A stretch of 64,000 bases of DNA from Flavobacterium segetis (GCF_900129575.1 NZ_FQWE01000007.1:62001-126000); one strand, 5' to 3'. Shown: positions 1 through 8,842, numbered from the stretch's first letter. The notes: generated by a model not told the origin, from the letters alone. Program-made: numbers and translations.

Positions 1-50
1 TTGTTAGAGAAACACAAATCGTAATTTCAGAATACTCAAAACAGAAAACC

Positions 51-126
51 CATAACCGATAACTCATAACCGATAACTCATAACCGATAACTCATAACCG
101 ATAACCGATAACTCATAACCGATAAC
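51..126. repeat. 14-bp tandem repeat downstream of wbpP
   Basis: About five tandem copies of a 14-base unit (cataaccgataact). Three copies are perfect and contiguous at 51-92, followed by a copy shortened by an internal slip and a final partial copy. On the minus strand it lies directly after the wbpP stop codon. There are no spacers, so it is not a CRISPR array, and the periodicity is not that of a coding repeat. Function is unknown; it may be a slippage-prone intergenic microsatellite. Confidence 0.9.
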
Positions 127-135
127 AGACAACTT

Positions 136-1119
136 CTACCTCAAATTATCCCAGTACCATTTTACTGCTTCTTCTAATCCTTCTTGCATTGAAAATCTTG
201 GATGGTAACCCAACAAATTTTTCGCCTTCTCTATACTTGCTAATGAATGCGGAATATCACCAGCTCTATTGGGTCCATATTCTATTTTTACGTTTGCTAT
301 ATTTGGATCATAAACTGCTAAATATTCCTTGAGATAGTCGAGTAAATTATTCAATGTATTTCTATCACCAAAAGCAGTGTTATAAACAGTATTAATGGCT
401 TCAAGATTAGATGTTGCCATTGCGAGCTCATTCATCTGGATTACATTATCGATGTAGGTAAAATCTCGAGAATAATTACCGTCACCATTTATTTTTGGAC
501 TTTCATGTTTCATTAATTGCATCACAAACTTCGGGATAACCGCAGCATAAGCACCATTAGGATCTTGTTTCCGACCAAAAACATTAAAGTATCGCAGTCC
601 AATAGTCTCTAAACCATAGGTTTTACTGAAAATTTCAGCGTAGAGTTCGTTTACATATTTAGTTATAGCATAAGGCGAAAGTGGCTTTCCTATAACTTCT
701 TCCACTTTTGGTAATAACTCAGAATCTCCGTAAGTAGAAGAACTTGCAGCATAAATAAAGCGTTTCACTTTCTCATCTCTTGCCGCTACTAACATATTTA
801 AAAATCCCGATACATTAACATCATTTGTAGTTACAGGATCCTTCAAGGATCTTGGTACGGATCCTAAAGCAGCTTGATGCAAAACATAATCGACACCTTT
901 TACAGCCGTTTCACAATCAGCAGCGCTTCGAATATCCCCTTCAATCAAAGTGAAATTAGGATTTTTTATGTATTCAGCAATATTGTGCCTATGACCCGTA
1001 GCAAAATTATCTAGGCACACTACTTTATTTCCTTTTGATAAAAAATATTCGCATAAGTTAGAACCTATAAATCCAGCTCCTCCAGTTATTAATATTACGT
1101 TTTGTTTCCCTAGTTCCAT
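136..1119 (-). CDS. wbpP: UDP-N-acetylglucosamine 4-epimerase, WbpP/TviC type
   Basis: Extended short-chain dehydrogenase/reductase of 327 residues that should interconvert UDP-GlcNAc (or its uronic acid) and the galacto epimer, supplying a precursor for surface polysaccharide. Visible motifs are the NAD-binding GGAGFIGS at 13-20, the serine stretch around 126-128 and the catalytic Tyr150-x3-Lys154 pair. The stretch YAASSSTYG followed by LSPYAITKYVNELYA is closely similar to WbpP of Pseudomonas and TviC of Salmonella, as recalled from the family. It is the last gene of a wza-wzc-wbpP run, 33 bases after wzc. Substrate preference among group 2/3 epimerases is inferred, not proven. Confidence 0.85.
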   Translation of the reverse strand: MELGKQNVILITGGAGFIGSNLCEYFLSKGNKVVCLDNFATGHRHNIAEYIKNPNFTLIEGDIRSAADCETAVKGVDYVLHQAALGSVPRSLKDPVTTNDVNVSGFLNMLVAARDEKVKRFIYAASSSTYGDSELLPKVEEVIGKPLSPYAITKYVNELYAEIFSKTYGLETIGLRYFNVFGRKQDPNGAYAAVIPKFVMQLMKHESPKINGDGNYSRDFTYIDNVIQMNELAMATSNLEAINTVYNTAFGDRNTLNNLLDYLKEYLAVYDPNIANVKIEYGPNRAGDIPHSLASIEKAKNLLGYHPRFSMQEGLEEAVKWYWDNLR

Positions 1120-1152
1120 CTGCTTTTTTTTAAAAAATCTATCAAAATAAAC

Positions 1153-3588
1153 TTACTTTTTTACTATTTTTTTTACGATCTTATGATATAAATTTTCTTT
1201 TTTATCCTCTTCATAATATCCATTTGCATAGGATCCGTAGCCATATCCTGTGCCGTATTTTGCCTTATTTTCTAAGCCATTCAAAATAATGCTGGTATTA
1301 TTTAACTCACCGCGCTTCACACGATTATTCAATAGCGTAATCATATCTTTTTTAGTGAAATTTTGTCTAACAATATAAAGTGTAACATCACTATATTGCA
1401 CAAGTTCAAGCGCATCAGATACTAATCCAACAGGAGGTGTGTCTAAAATTATATAATCATATTTTTTCTTTAATTCCTCGATTAGCTCTTTCATTCGCTC
1501 ACTGATAATCATTTCAGAAGGATTAGGCGGCACAGGACCTGATAAAATCACATCTAGAAAGGGAATGTGCGTTTTATTTATAATTTCATCAACTGTTTTT
1601 TGCTTAATTAAGTAATTCACTACTCCAACTTCTTTGGATAAATTAAATTCGGCAGCCAGTTTAGGCTTTCTTAAGTCAAGTCCTATAATTACTGTTTTTT
1701 TCTCGCTCAAGGCAAAAACGGTAGCGATGTTTATAGAACAAAATGTTTTTCCCTCACCACTTATAGAAGAAGTTATCATTAAAGTTTTAGCGCCATCAAC
1801 ATTTTGCTGTTTGTATAGAAATTGCAAAGAAGATCGAATTGCCCGAAATGATTCTGACAATGCTGATTTTGGTTTTTCAAAAACTGCTAAATCGGTACTT
1901 TCTTTATTCACACCAACAACTCCTATCAAAGGAATTTTTGTCATCTTGCTAATATCCTCAACATTTTGAACTGAATTATTAATAAAGAAAATAGCGAACA
2001 CAAATAGCAACGGAACCAGTATTCCTAAAAATAAAGCTAAGACATAATTAACTGATGTTTTTGGACCAATTAGTCCGCCACCTACATCTTTTGCAGGGTC
2101 GATAAAATGAACATCTGATAAGTTTGCCGCCTTTACAATATCTGCCTCGCTTCTTTTTTGAAGAAAAGTACTATAAATATTATCACTTAAATCATATTTC
2201 CTCTTAATCTTTATTAATTCCTGCTGATCCTCCGGAAGCTGCTTTATTGTACTTTCTGTTTCATTTATTTTGCTACTAACCAATGCTAAATCGTATTGCA
2301 GCGATGATTTTGCAGTAGCAATATTTTCTAGAAGCACATTTTTAATCGCTTCCATTTGGTTATCAAAATCTTTAAAAATCTTTTCGCTTTTTACCGCATA
2401 AGCCATTTCTGAACGCTCCGTTGAAAGCGCAATCAGTTTTGAAACATTTACAACAATATTTGGATCTTCTATTCCAGCAACAGAAGGTGCAGGAAGTTTT
2501 GTATAATTTACACTGTTTTTGAGATAGACTTTTAACGAATTATAATACGCCATTTTGCGATTTACTTCGTCTTTTTTAACATCAAATTCCAAAATTTGAT
2601 CAGAAAATTTAGCACCACCGTCCTCTACGTCGTAAATATTTTTTCCTTTTCTAAAAGTTTTTAACTCGTTCCCAGTTTCCTTTAATTGGGATTCCATCGC
2701 TATTAATGTACTGTCAATAAAAGCAATTGTATTTGTTGCAAATTGGTTTTTACTATCCAATTGTCGCTTAATAAGCATTTTCACCGTCGAGTTTAAGTAT
2801 TCGACCATGCGTGCTTTATTAGTTCCCTGCATTCCGAGCGTAATAATGGATCCGCCTTTATCATCTCCACGAACATTTATTCCCTTATAACTAGAGACCG
2901 TTCCGTCAAAATCACTAAAACTTACGAAATACTCATTTCCTTTATAGAATCCAGGATTATCATTGATTTGTAATTGCCAATTTAAAAAAGGAAGTGCTAC
3001 TTTTTCTCCTACTTTATATCTTTTTACAAATTCACCTATTGCAACAGCGGTATTATTGTAAGTATTGTTAGAATAAGTAACTGTGGAAACGCTAGGATTT
3101 TCAAACGGAATCCTGATTTCATACTCATTTTCGCTTAGGAATTTAATCCCTATAAGTGCACCTGCGAGTTGTGCTTTGGATTTATCGATAGTAACATAAA
3201 AAGGAACAGTTCCGTAACCATCTACTAAATTATATTCTCCTTGAACAAGATAATTGATATAATACTGTAATTTATCAACTACTAACTCGTTGTGTGAGCG
3301 CGATTGTAAAGTCGTAGAAATTGATTGAACTTGATCAGACGTTCCGCCCCAATTGAAAACTAAACTTGTATTTGAAGTAAAAAGCGGATTGCTTTCCTCT
3401 TTAACTGCAATCAAAGTTTCCATACCATAGATTTTTTCCTTGCGTATGTTAACTTGATACGCAATTGTAAAAGCAATTAATAAACTAAGTAAAAACCACT
3501 TCCAATAGCTGGCAATTTTAATTAAAAATCCTTTGAAGTCGAAGCTAACCTGATTTTCAAAAATAGAAAAATCTTTTATATCTAACAT
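1153..3588 (-). CDS. wzc: Wzc-type polysaccharide co-polymerase with BY-kinase domain
   Basis: Inner-membrane chain-length regulator fused to a cytoplasmic bacterial tyrosine kinase, 811 residues. Transmembrane helix 1 is near 31-46 and helix 2 near 514-536, enclosing a large periplasmic Wzz/GNVR region with helical segments around 285-480. The kinase part shows the ExxRxxR oligomerisation motif at 579-585, Walker A at about 605-615 (SSISGEGKT), Walker A' at 633-641 (VIIGLDLRK) and Walker B at 712-718 (YIILDTPP). A tail with seven tyrosines between 778 and 801 is the expected autophosphorylation cluster. It lies 15 bases after the export lipoprotein gene, so the two are probably one transcript and work as an export and assembly pair. 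Confidence 0.92.
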   Translation of the reverse strand: MLDIKDFSIFENQVSFDFKGFLIKIASYWKWFLLSLLIAFTIAYQVNIRKEKIYGMETLIAVKEESNPLFTSNTSLVFNWGGTSDQVQSISTTLQSRSHNELVVDKLQYYINYLVQGEYNLVDGYGTVPFYVTIDKSKAQLAGALIGIKFLSENEYEIRIPFENPSVSTVTYSNNTYNNTAVAIGEFVKRYKVGEKVALPFLNWQLQINDNPGFYKGNEYFVSFSDFDGTVSSYKGINVRGDDKGGSIITLGMQGTNKARMVEYLNSTVKMLIKRQLDSKNQFATNTIAFIDSTLIAMESQLKETGNELKTFRKGKNIYDVEDGGAKFSDQILEFDVKKDEVNRKMAYYNSLKVYLKNSVNYTKLPAPSVAGIEDPNIVVNVSKLIALSTERSEMAYAVKSEKIFKDFDNQMEAIKNVLLENIATAKSSLQYDLALVSSKINETESTIKQLPEDQQELIKIKRKYDLSDNIYSTFLQKRSEADIVKAANLSDVHFIDPAKDVGGGLIGPKTSVNYVLALFLGILVPLLFVFAIFFINNSVQNVEDISKMTKIPLIGVVGVNKESTDLAVFEKPKSALSESFRAIRSSLQFLYKQQNVDGAKTLMITSSISGEGKTFCSINIATVFALSEKKTVIIGLDLRKPKLAAEFNLSKEVGVVNYLIKQKTVDEIINKTHIPFLDVILSGPVPPNPSEMIISERMKELIEELKKKYDYIILDTPPVGLVSDALELVQYSDVTLYIVRQNFTKKDMITLLNNRVKRGELNNTSIILNGLENKAKYGTGYGYGSYANGYYEEDKKENLYHKIVKKIVKK

Positions 3589-3603
3589 TTTAATACTTCA
3601 GTT

Positions 3604-4392
3604 TTAATTTCTTAATAGTAAAAAAGTTGTAGTAGCTAGAGACAGTAAAGTAATAATTGTCCCAAGTGATTCAATACCTGTTTTTCCAGTTCCCCACGTT
3701 TTTTGTTTTAATGGTTTGATATAAATATAGTCATTAGGCTGCAAATAGAAATAAGGTGATTTCATTACATTTATATCCGTCAAATCAAGATCATGCATTT
3801 CAACTCCAGTTGGTGTTTTTCGCATTATTGTTACTGCTTTTCTATTTCCTGTGATTGTGATATCTCCCGCATTTGCTATAGCTTCCATAATAGTTACATG
3901 CTCTTGAAATAAACTTTTTGTACCAGCAGCACCTATTTCTCCATTGATTGTGTAGCGAAAACCAGCTAATTTAACCGTAACAAAAATATTCGCTTCCTTG
4001 TTGAAATATTCTGCTAGTAATTGCTTTTCAATACGCAATCGCACTTCATCAAGTGTGTATCCTATTACGTTTAATTCTCCTAAAACTGGAATTCGAATAG
4101 TACCATGATCATCAACTGTAAAACCATCAAAATACAATCCAGATTCCGACTTACCGCCAGTGGCATCGCTTGTAGTTGAAAAAATACTGACTAATTTTGG
4201 ATCAATTGCTTTAATGGTAATACTTAAAACATCATTAGTTTGCAATCGGTAAGGCTTTGCTCCAACTGCGGCAATAGCAGCATCAGGGAATGAACCTTCC
4301 TTTTTTTGAAGATAAATTAAGTCATTTGTGGAAATACAAGAAGTAGATAACGCACTCATCACCATCAACAAATAGAGTCCAAATCTGCTCAT
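3604..4392 (-). CDS. wza: Wza-like polysaccharide export lipoprotein
   Basis: Outer-membrane polysaccharide export protein. The reading frame is open from 4428, but I place the start at 4392 (262 residues). A TAnnTTTG promoter box at 4412-4419 lies inside the longer version, and the shorter protein begins with a proper lipoprotein signal ending in LSTSC (Cys19). A poly-export domain follows (YRLQTNDVLSITIKAIDP), then an SLBB-like segment (INGEIGAAGT to NAGDITITGNR), and a hydrophobic C-terminal helix over about the last 25 residues that matches the Wza barrel helix. It is the first gene of the wza-wzc-wbpP run. Confidence 0.88.
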   Translation of the reverse strand: MSRFGLYLLMVMSALSTSCISTNDLIYLQKKEGSFPDAAIAAVGAKPYRLQTNDVLSITIKAIDPKLVSIFSTTSDATGGKSESGLYFDGFTVDDHGTIRIPVLGELNVIGYTLDEVRLRIEKQLLAEYFNKEANIFVTVKLAGFRYTINGEIGAAGTKSLFQEHVTIMEAIANAGDITITGNRKAVTIMRKTPTGVEMHDLDLTDINVMKSPYFYLQPNDYIYIKPLKQKTWGTGKTGIESLGTIITLLSLATTTFLLLRN

Positions 4393-4411
4393 CTTTACTA
4401 TTTTATAATAA

Positions 4412-4419
4412 CAAATATA
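4412..4419 (-). promoter_or_regulatory. -7 promoter box of wza-wzc-wbpP
   Basis: TATATTTG on the minus strand fits the Bacteroidetes -7 consensus TAnnTTTG. It ends 19 bases before the chosen wza start codon. No clear -33 box is visible. Its position rules against the upstream ATG at 4428. Confidence 0.6.
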
Positions 4420-4464
4420 GCTTTTCAATTGTAAAATAAAAGCACCGTTATTCTTAATTTTTTT

Positions 4465-5085
4465 TTAATTGTTTTTGAATCCTTTTTCAAACGGAATTCT
4501 GTGTAAAATGCTTCTACCAAGCGTAACTTCATCCGCAAATTCTAACTCGTCTCCCACAGCAATTCCTCTTGCAATTGTAGAGATTATTATTTCACTATCA
4601 GTAATTTGTTTATAAATATAAAAATTAGTGGTGTCCCCTTCCATAGTTGAACTTAATGCAAAAATTATCTCACTTATATTCCCTGATTTTACTTTCTCTA
4701 CTAAGGATATTATGTTTAGTTGGCTTGGGCCAATGCCATCAATAGGAGAAATTTTACCACCTAACACATGATAAATCCCTCTAAACTGTCCAGTGTTTTC
4801 AATTGCCATTACATCGCGAATATCCTCTACAACGCATATTATCTGATGATTTCGATTTTTGTTTGCACAAATCTCACACATTACACTATCAGAAATATTA
4901 TGGCAGCTTGCACAGTACTTAATATCTTCACGCATTGCTACTAAGGCTTGCGCTAAAAAACCGGTTTGTTCCTTAGGTTGTTTTAATAAATGTAAAACCA
5001 ATCGCAATGCTGTACGCTTCCCTATTCCGGGCAATTGCGACATCTCATTCACTGCTTTCTCTATTAATTTTGAAGAAAATTCCAT
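4465..5085 (-). CDS. recR: Recombination mediator protein RecR
   Basis: RecR loads RecA at gaps together with RecF and RecO. With the start at 5085 it has 206 residues: an N-terminal helix-hairpin-helix ([15 protein letters not shown]), a four-cysteine zinc finger (Cys58, 61, 70, 73), and a Toprim domain beginning near residue 85 ([12 protein letters not shown]). An in-frame ATG at 5103 would add six residues, but the promoter box at 5091-5098 falls between the two ATGs and family members start with MEFSSKL. Transcription probably starts almost at the ATG. The polysaccharide operon lies downstream with its own promoter. Confidence 0.95.
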   Translation of the reverse strand: MEFSSKLIEKAVNEMSQLPGIGKRTALRLVLHLLKQPKEQTGFLAQALVAMREDIKYCASCHNISDSVMCEICANKNRNHQIICVVEDIRDVMAIENTGQFRGIYHVLGGKISPIDGIGPSQLNIISLVEKVKSGNISEIIFALSSTMEGDTTNFYIYKQITDSEIIISTIARGIAVGDELEFADEVTLGRSILHRIPFEKGFKNN

Positions 5086-5090
5086 AACTG

Positions 5091-5098
5091 CAAAAGTA
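5091..5098 (-). promoter_or_regulatory. -7 promoter box of recR
   Basis: TACTTTTG on the minus strand fits TAnnTTTG. Only five bases separate the box from the recR ATG at 5085, so the mRNA is expected to have little or no leader. The box decides the start codon. Confidence 0.6.
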
Positions 5099-5103
5099 GT
5101 CAA

Positions 5104-5708
5104 TTTGGAAATTAGATATTTTTAAAAAAAGTAAAGATTTTAAAAATACTGTGGATATTTAAAAAAAGATTTAGAAGTTAGATTTTGAATTATAAATACA
5201 GGTTTTACTGATCAAGAACATAAAAAAATAATTCAAGAATGTATTTACTTGAACAAAAATTAATCAGAAAAAAAAGACTAGAAAAAAAAAAAACAGTTTG
5301 TTGATTCAAAAAATAAATAAAATCATATGATAGGATATTGCTTTCAAAAAAATAATGAAAAGCCTCGTTTTAAAATATGACTGTCACTATTTTTTACTTC
5401 AAATTCAAGACAAATTTTTTAGATAACTAAGTCGGTGCATAAAACAATAAAAATTTAATTGGAATAGTACGTATCGAAATTAGTACAGTTACACACTATT
5501 CAAAGTAATCTTACGTTTCATTACTAATAAAACATTAAAAAAAAAATTATCAGAAGTGATTAACAAACGGTTGCATTTCATGATACAAACAGCTCTTTAT
5601 CACAATCCAATCGTTATACCAAATCACCAATAATTTTCTCGTCTAGAGTTAAATAATTTTGTACAAACTATTAGATTATAAATAAAAAATCAATAAAACT
5701 CTTCTCTC
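5104..5708. other. AT-rich gap without recognisable gene
   Basis: About 600 bases between recR and the CoA-binding gene. Many A and T runs and frequent stops in all frames. The longest sensible-looking stretch is about 23 codons on the plus strand near 5193-5263 (INTGFTDQEHKKIIQE and a little more), which I cannot assign. It may be a decayed gene; no terminator or RNA structure stood out. Confidence 0.6.
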
Positions 5709-6077
5709 CTAATACTGATTTGTGCTTAATAAAACCAAAGTACAAGCAACTTCAACCTTAATATCATTTAGTTTCAATAACTGATAAAATTCTGGGTTTT
5801 CTGTACCAGGATTAAAAATAACTCGCTTCGGTTTAGTTTCTACTATATAGTTGTAATAATCGCGCTGGCGAGTAGGATTTAAATATAAAGTTACGGTATC
5901 TATGTTTTTTAGCGGAAACGCTTTTGTCTGGATTTTGATTCCAGCAACCTCACCAGCATTTTGACCTAATGCAAGTACCGAGTGTCCTTTATCAACTAAC
6001 ATATTGATTGCCTTAAAAGCATATCTTTCAGGTTTAGTTGTCGCGCCTAGGACTAATGTCTTTTTATTCTTTATCAT
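5709..6077 (-). CDS. CoA-binding domain protein (YccU-like)
   Basis: Small cytoplasmic protein of 122 residues with a Rossmann-like CoA-binding fold (CoA_binding_2 family). It begins with a beta strand and glycine turn (TLVLGATTKPERYAFKA) and contains the helix and strand pattern GHSVLALGQNAGEVAG that resembles the CoA-binding region of succinyl-CoA ligase alpha. The whole protein is a single domain of normal length. Its biological role is not known for the family. It has its own promoter box 20 bases upstream and is divergent from marC. Confidence 0.8.
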   Translation of the reverse strand: MIKNKKTLVLGATTKPERYAFKAINMLVDKGHSVLALGQNAGEVAGIKIQTKAFPLKNIDTVTLYLNPTRQRDYYNYIVETKPKRVIFNPGTENPEFYQLLKLNDIKVEVACTLVLLSTNQY

Positions 6078-6097
6078 TTTTTTTCAATTGTGTTTTA

Positions 6098-6105
6098 CAA
6101 AAGTA
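6098..6105 (-). promoter_or_regulatory. -7 promoter box of the CoA-binding gene
   Basis: TACTTTTG on the minus strand matches TAnnTTTG and ends 20 bases before the start codon at 6077. Confidence 0.55.
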
Positions 6106-6193
6106 AGCAAAAAGGATAATCTTTTCTTCATTTACGATGGTAGTTGTGGCAGTAATAAAAACAGTAGCGTAACACTCAAAATTAAAAAAAGAG

Positions 6194-6201
6194 TATTTTT
6201 G
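6194..6201 (+). promoter_or_regulatory. -7 promoter box of marC
   Basis: TATTTTTG on the plus strand matches TAnnTTTG. It ends 18 bases before the marC ATG at 6220. Another ATG at 6212 lies between but in a different frame. Confidence 0.6.
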
Positions 6202-6219
6202 CAGTATTAAAATGAAAAT

Positions 6220-6846
6220 ATGGATTTATTTATTTATTTATTTGTTGCTCTTTTTTCAGTTTTAAATCCTATTGGAACTGTGCCAATATTTGTTGGACTT
6301 ACTCAAAATGACACCAAGAAAGAGCGTTCTAGAATTTCATTGTGGACAGCAATTAATGTATTTATTATCCTAATTGTGTCCTTTTTTATAGGGCAATATG
6401 TTTTAATTTTCTTTGGAATTAGTATTGATGCGCTCAGAATTGCTGGAGGAATAATTATCGTAAACTCAGGATTTTCATTGCTTTCAGGTAAATTCACTAA
6501 AAAGCGTGGAATTAGTAAAAAAGCTGAAACTGATGCTCAAAAAAGAAATGACATTGCTCTAACTCCACTTGCAATTCCTATGCTTGCAGGACCTGGTTCC
6601 ATTTCTTTATTGATCGCTTTTTATCAAGAGCACAATGAAACTATGGAAATTATAATATCTTCATTTGCAATACTTGCCATTGCATTTACTATTTTCATCA
6701 TTCTTAGAAGTGCTCATTATTTAGCGAAAATTCTAGGTGCTTCCGGAATTGTTGCAATTTCTAGAATTGTAGGATTTATTGTAATCGCAATTGGAATACA
6801 GTATATTGTAAGTGCTATAATTAATATTATAAAAACTAATTTATAA
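6220..6846 (+). CDS. marC: MarC family integral membrane protein
   Basis: Inner-membrane protein of 208 residues with six predicted hydrophobic helices and the family signature NPIGTVPIF at residues 16-24. A second half-repeat starts around ALTPLAIPMLAGPGSISLL. MarC proteins were once linked to multiple antibiotic resistance, but this has been withdrawn and their substrate is unknown. Full length for the family. It is transcribed alone and converges on the citrulline hydrolase gene. Confidence 0.88.
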   Translation: MDLFIYLFVALFSVLNPIGTVPIFVGLTQNDTKKERSRISLWTAINVFIILIVSFFIGQYVLIFFGISIDALRIAGGIIIVNSGFSLLSGKFTKKRGISKKAETDAQKRNDIALTPLAIPMLAGPGSISLLIAFYQEHNETMEIIISSFAILAIAFTIFIILRSAHYLAKILGASGIVAISRIVGFIVIAIGIQYIVSAIINIIKTNL

Positions 6847-6850
6847 TAAA

Positions 6851-6890
6851 AAAAACTCTAATAAGAATTTAATTCCTGTCAGAGCTTTTT
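6851..6890. terminator. Weak bidirectional terminator between marC and ctlX
   Basis: AAAAACTCT at 6851-6859 can pair with AGAGCTTTTT at 6881-6890 with one bulged base and a long loop. A and T runs on both sides would serve either strand. The genes converge here, which fits, but the stem is weak. Confidence 0.4.
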
Positions 6891-6893
6891 AGT

Positions 6894-7829
6894 TTAGTTT
6901 TTTGGTAAGAAAATTTCAGCCATCATGCATCGAGCACTTCCGCCGCCGCAGGCCTCTACTGTGTCTAAGCTTGAACTTAATATTTCAGCATGTTTTTCTA
7001 ATTGTTCAATCTGTTTTGGCGTTAAGCTCTGATGGGCTGCAGCGCTCATAATTACATATCGTTTATCATTTGCCCCAAGTACTTCAAGCATATTTCCCGC
7101 AAAATTATTCATTTGAGCTTCAGTGATGATAATTATCTCTTTGCTATTTTCTTTTAAATTGTCAAGAACCATTTTACGTTCCTTCTTATCATCAATGCAA
7201 TCCGAACAAATTACAGCAAAGGTCTCACCCAAACACATCATCACATTTGTATGATAGATCAGTTTACGTTCACCATCAACTGTCTGAAAGGCTTCAAAAA
7301 TCACTGGCGCATAATCAAAATCCTCACAAAATTCAATAAATAATTCTTCATCAGCTCTTGGCGATAATGCACAATATGCTTTACTATTCCCACGATCTAA
7401 AAGCAGACTTCCGGTTCCTTCGAGAAAAAATCCGTCTTCTTCGGCTGAAGTATAATCAACAATATTTTGAATTACAAATCCTTTCTCTTCTAAAAGATCA
7501 AGAATTTCCTCACGTCGTTCCTGCCGACGGTTTTCAGCAAACATAGGATATAAAGCCACATCACCATTTTGATGGAATGAAATCCAGTTATTTGGAAAAA
7601 TGCTGTCTGGTGTGCTTGGTTCTAAAGTATCATCTACTACAGTTACATCGATCCCTACAGCTCTTAACTTTTGGACGAACGTGTCAAATTCTTGCTGCGC
7701 CTTTGCATTTACGGTTGCTGGTAAAAGTCCGTCCAATACTTTTTGATAATAATTATTAATGGCCGTTTGCTCATTCATTCTAAAAGCAACTGGCCGAATC
7801 ATTAAAATTGAATTTGTTGTTTGTTTCAT
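6894..7829 (-). CDS. ctlX: Citrulline ureidase-like hydrolase CtlX (amidinotransferase family)
   Basis: Cytoplasmic enzyme of 311 residues in the guanidino-group-modifying superfamily. Family knowledge suggests hydrolysis of citrulline or a related guanidino or ureido compound to ornithine. Visible active-site segments are SIFPNNWISFH for substrate binding, the histidine strand YHTNVMMCLGE, and the C-terminal GGGSARCMMAEIF with the catalytic Cys301. An upstream neighbour, 65 bases away, belongs to the same superfamily. Exact substrate is not decided by sequence alone; dimethylarginine or arginine hydrolase activity are alternatives. Confidence 0.78.
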   Translation of the reverse strand: MKQTTNSILMIRPVAFRMNEQTAINNYYQKVLDGLLPATVNAKAQQEFDTFVQKLRAVGIDVTVVDDTLEPSTPDSIFPNNWISFHQNGDVALYPMFAENRRQERREEILDLLEEKGFVIQNIVDYTSAEEDGFFLEGTGSLLLDRGNSKAYCALSPRADEELFIEFCEDFDYAPVIFEAFQTVDGERKLIYHTNVMMCLGETFAVICSDCIDDKKERKMVLDNLKENSKEIIIITEAQMNNFAGNMLEVLGANDKRYVIMSAAAHQSLTPKQIEQLEKHAEILSSSLDTVEACGGGSARCMMAEIFLPKN

Positions 7830-7894
7830 ATCTTTTACCCAAGTAAGGGAATTATTTATTGTTACTTTATTATTCTTTTATAACTGGATGTTGC

Positions 7895-8812
7895 TTAATC
7901 TTCTCTAATTAAAGGAAGAGTAGAGCATCTCAGCAAACCTTCCTGCTTAGCAATTTCCGAATATGGTATTTCTTCTACGAAAAAATCATTTTCACGTAGC
8001 CAAGAATTGAGTCTACTGAAATTCTTTTCGGAGACGACAACATTAGAATCGATTGAAAAAATATTTGAATTCATATTATACATCTCGTCTCTTGTAATCT
8101 CAAAAATGTTTTCCTTTCCAAAAAGATTAATTAAAAATAAATAATCTAATTCCTCCCGAAATCCACCTTTGTAAATTATGGCTTTATCTTTTCCCACTGG
8201 CTGAAAACAACAGTCTAAATGCAATGCATTATCACGAGCTTCTATTTTAGATTTCACAAGATCAAAATCTTTAACAATCTTATCCGGAAATAAATTTTTA
8301 ATATATTGAACTCCTTCCTTATTCGTTCTTGCCGTAATATAGTCTTTATAATCACTTCCTTTATAAGTTCCAATAAAAATATACTCATTCCACAACATTA
8401 CATCGCCGCCTTCAATATGCACCTCCACCGGCGGACGAACTACTTTTTTAGGATTTATCTGGTCAACCACATATTGAATTGCATCTAATTCTCGCTCACG
8501 ATCAGGTAAAATATTTGATTTCACAAAAATGTCACCAATCACGAAACCTATATCTCTGGCAAATATTTGATTGCACTTTACTATGTTTTTCGGTCGAAAA
8601 ACTTTTACATCATACTTTTCCAAAACTTTAATAAAAGCCTCCATTTCGTTTACCATGTCAATTTCTAGAGGATATGTACCTGCTAAGATATGTTCCAGAG
8701 ATTTTGGATCATAAGCTTCAGCTACTTTTGGAGTTGGCCCGCAATCAGTAGCTGAACCTAGGACGACAACTTTTAACTTGGATGTTTCATCACTCACATT
8801 TAACTCTAACAT
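7895..8812 (-). CDS. Dimethylargininase-like amidinohydrolase
   Basis: Guanidino-group-modifying enzyme, 305 residues from the start chosen at 8812. The frame is open to 8857, but the first 15 codons overlap both the promoter box at 8835-8842 and the gltA terminator, and the family-like sequence begins at MLELNVSDETSKLK. Active-site features are IEGGDVMLWNEYIFIG (substrate acid residues), NALHLDCCFQPVG (histidine) and LLRCSTLP with the catalytic Cys296. It resembles arginine deiminase-like and DDAH-like enzymes of Bacteroidetes. With ctlX it may form a pair that breaks down arginine derivatives; this is inferred from position. Confidence 0.75.
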   Translation of the reverse strand: MLELNVSDETSKLKVVVLGSATDCGPTPKVAEAYDPKSLEHILAGTYPLEIDMVNEMEAFIKVLEKYDVKVFRPKNIVKCNQIFARDIGFVIGDIFVKSNILPDRERELDAIQYVVDQINPKKVVRPPVEVHIEGGDVMLWNEYIFIGTYKGSDYKDYITARTNKEGVQYIKNLFPDKIVKDFDLVKSKIEARDNALHLDCCFQPVGKDKAIIYKGGFREELDYLFLINLFGKENIFEITRDEMYNMNSNIFSIDSNVVVSEKNFSRLNSWLRENDFFVEEIPYSEIAKQEGLLRCSTLPLIRED

Positions 8813-8834
8813 ACTTTTAGCTTTTTGCTTTAAA

Positions 8835-8842
8835 CAAATATA
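8835..8842 (-). promoter_or_regulatory. -7 promoter box of the DDAH-like gene
   Basis: TATATTTG on the minus strand, ending 22 bases before the ATG at 8812. It directly follows, and shares one base with, the U-tract of the gltA terminator. Confidence 0.6.

Noticed and set aside
51-126. CRISPR-like array
   Set aside because: The 14-base units are contiguous and have no spacers; repeat length is too short for CRISPR.
1634-1969. 111-codon frame on the plus strand inside wzc
   Set aside because: It lies opposite the kinase domain of wzc, which is clearly coding; no family resemblance.
4392-4428. Longer N-terminus of the export lipoprotein
   Set aside because: The promoter box lies inside it and it would bury the lipoprotein signal.
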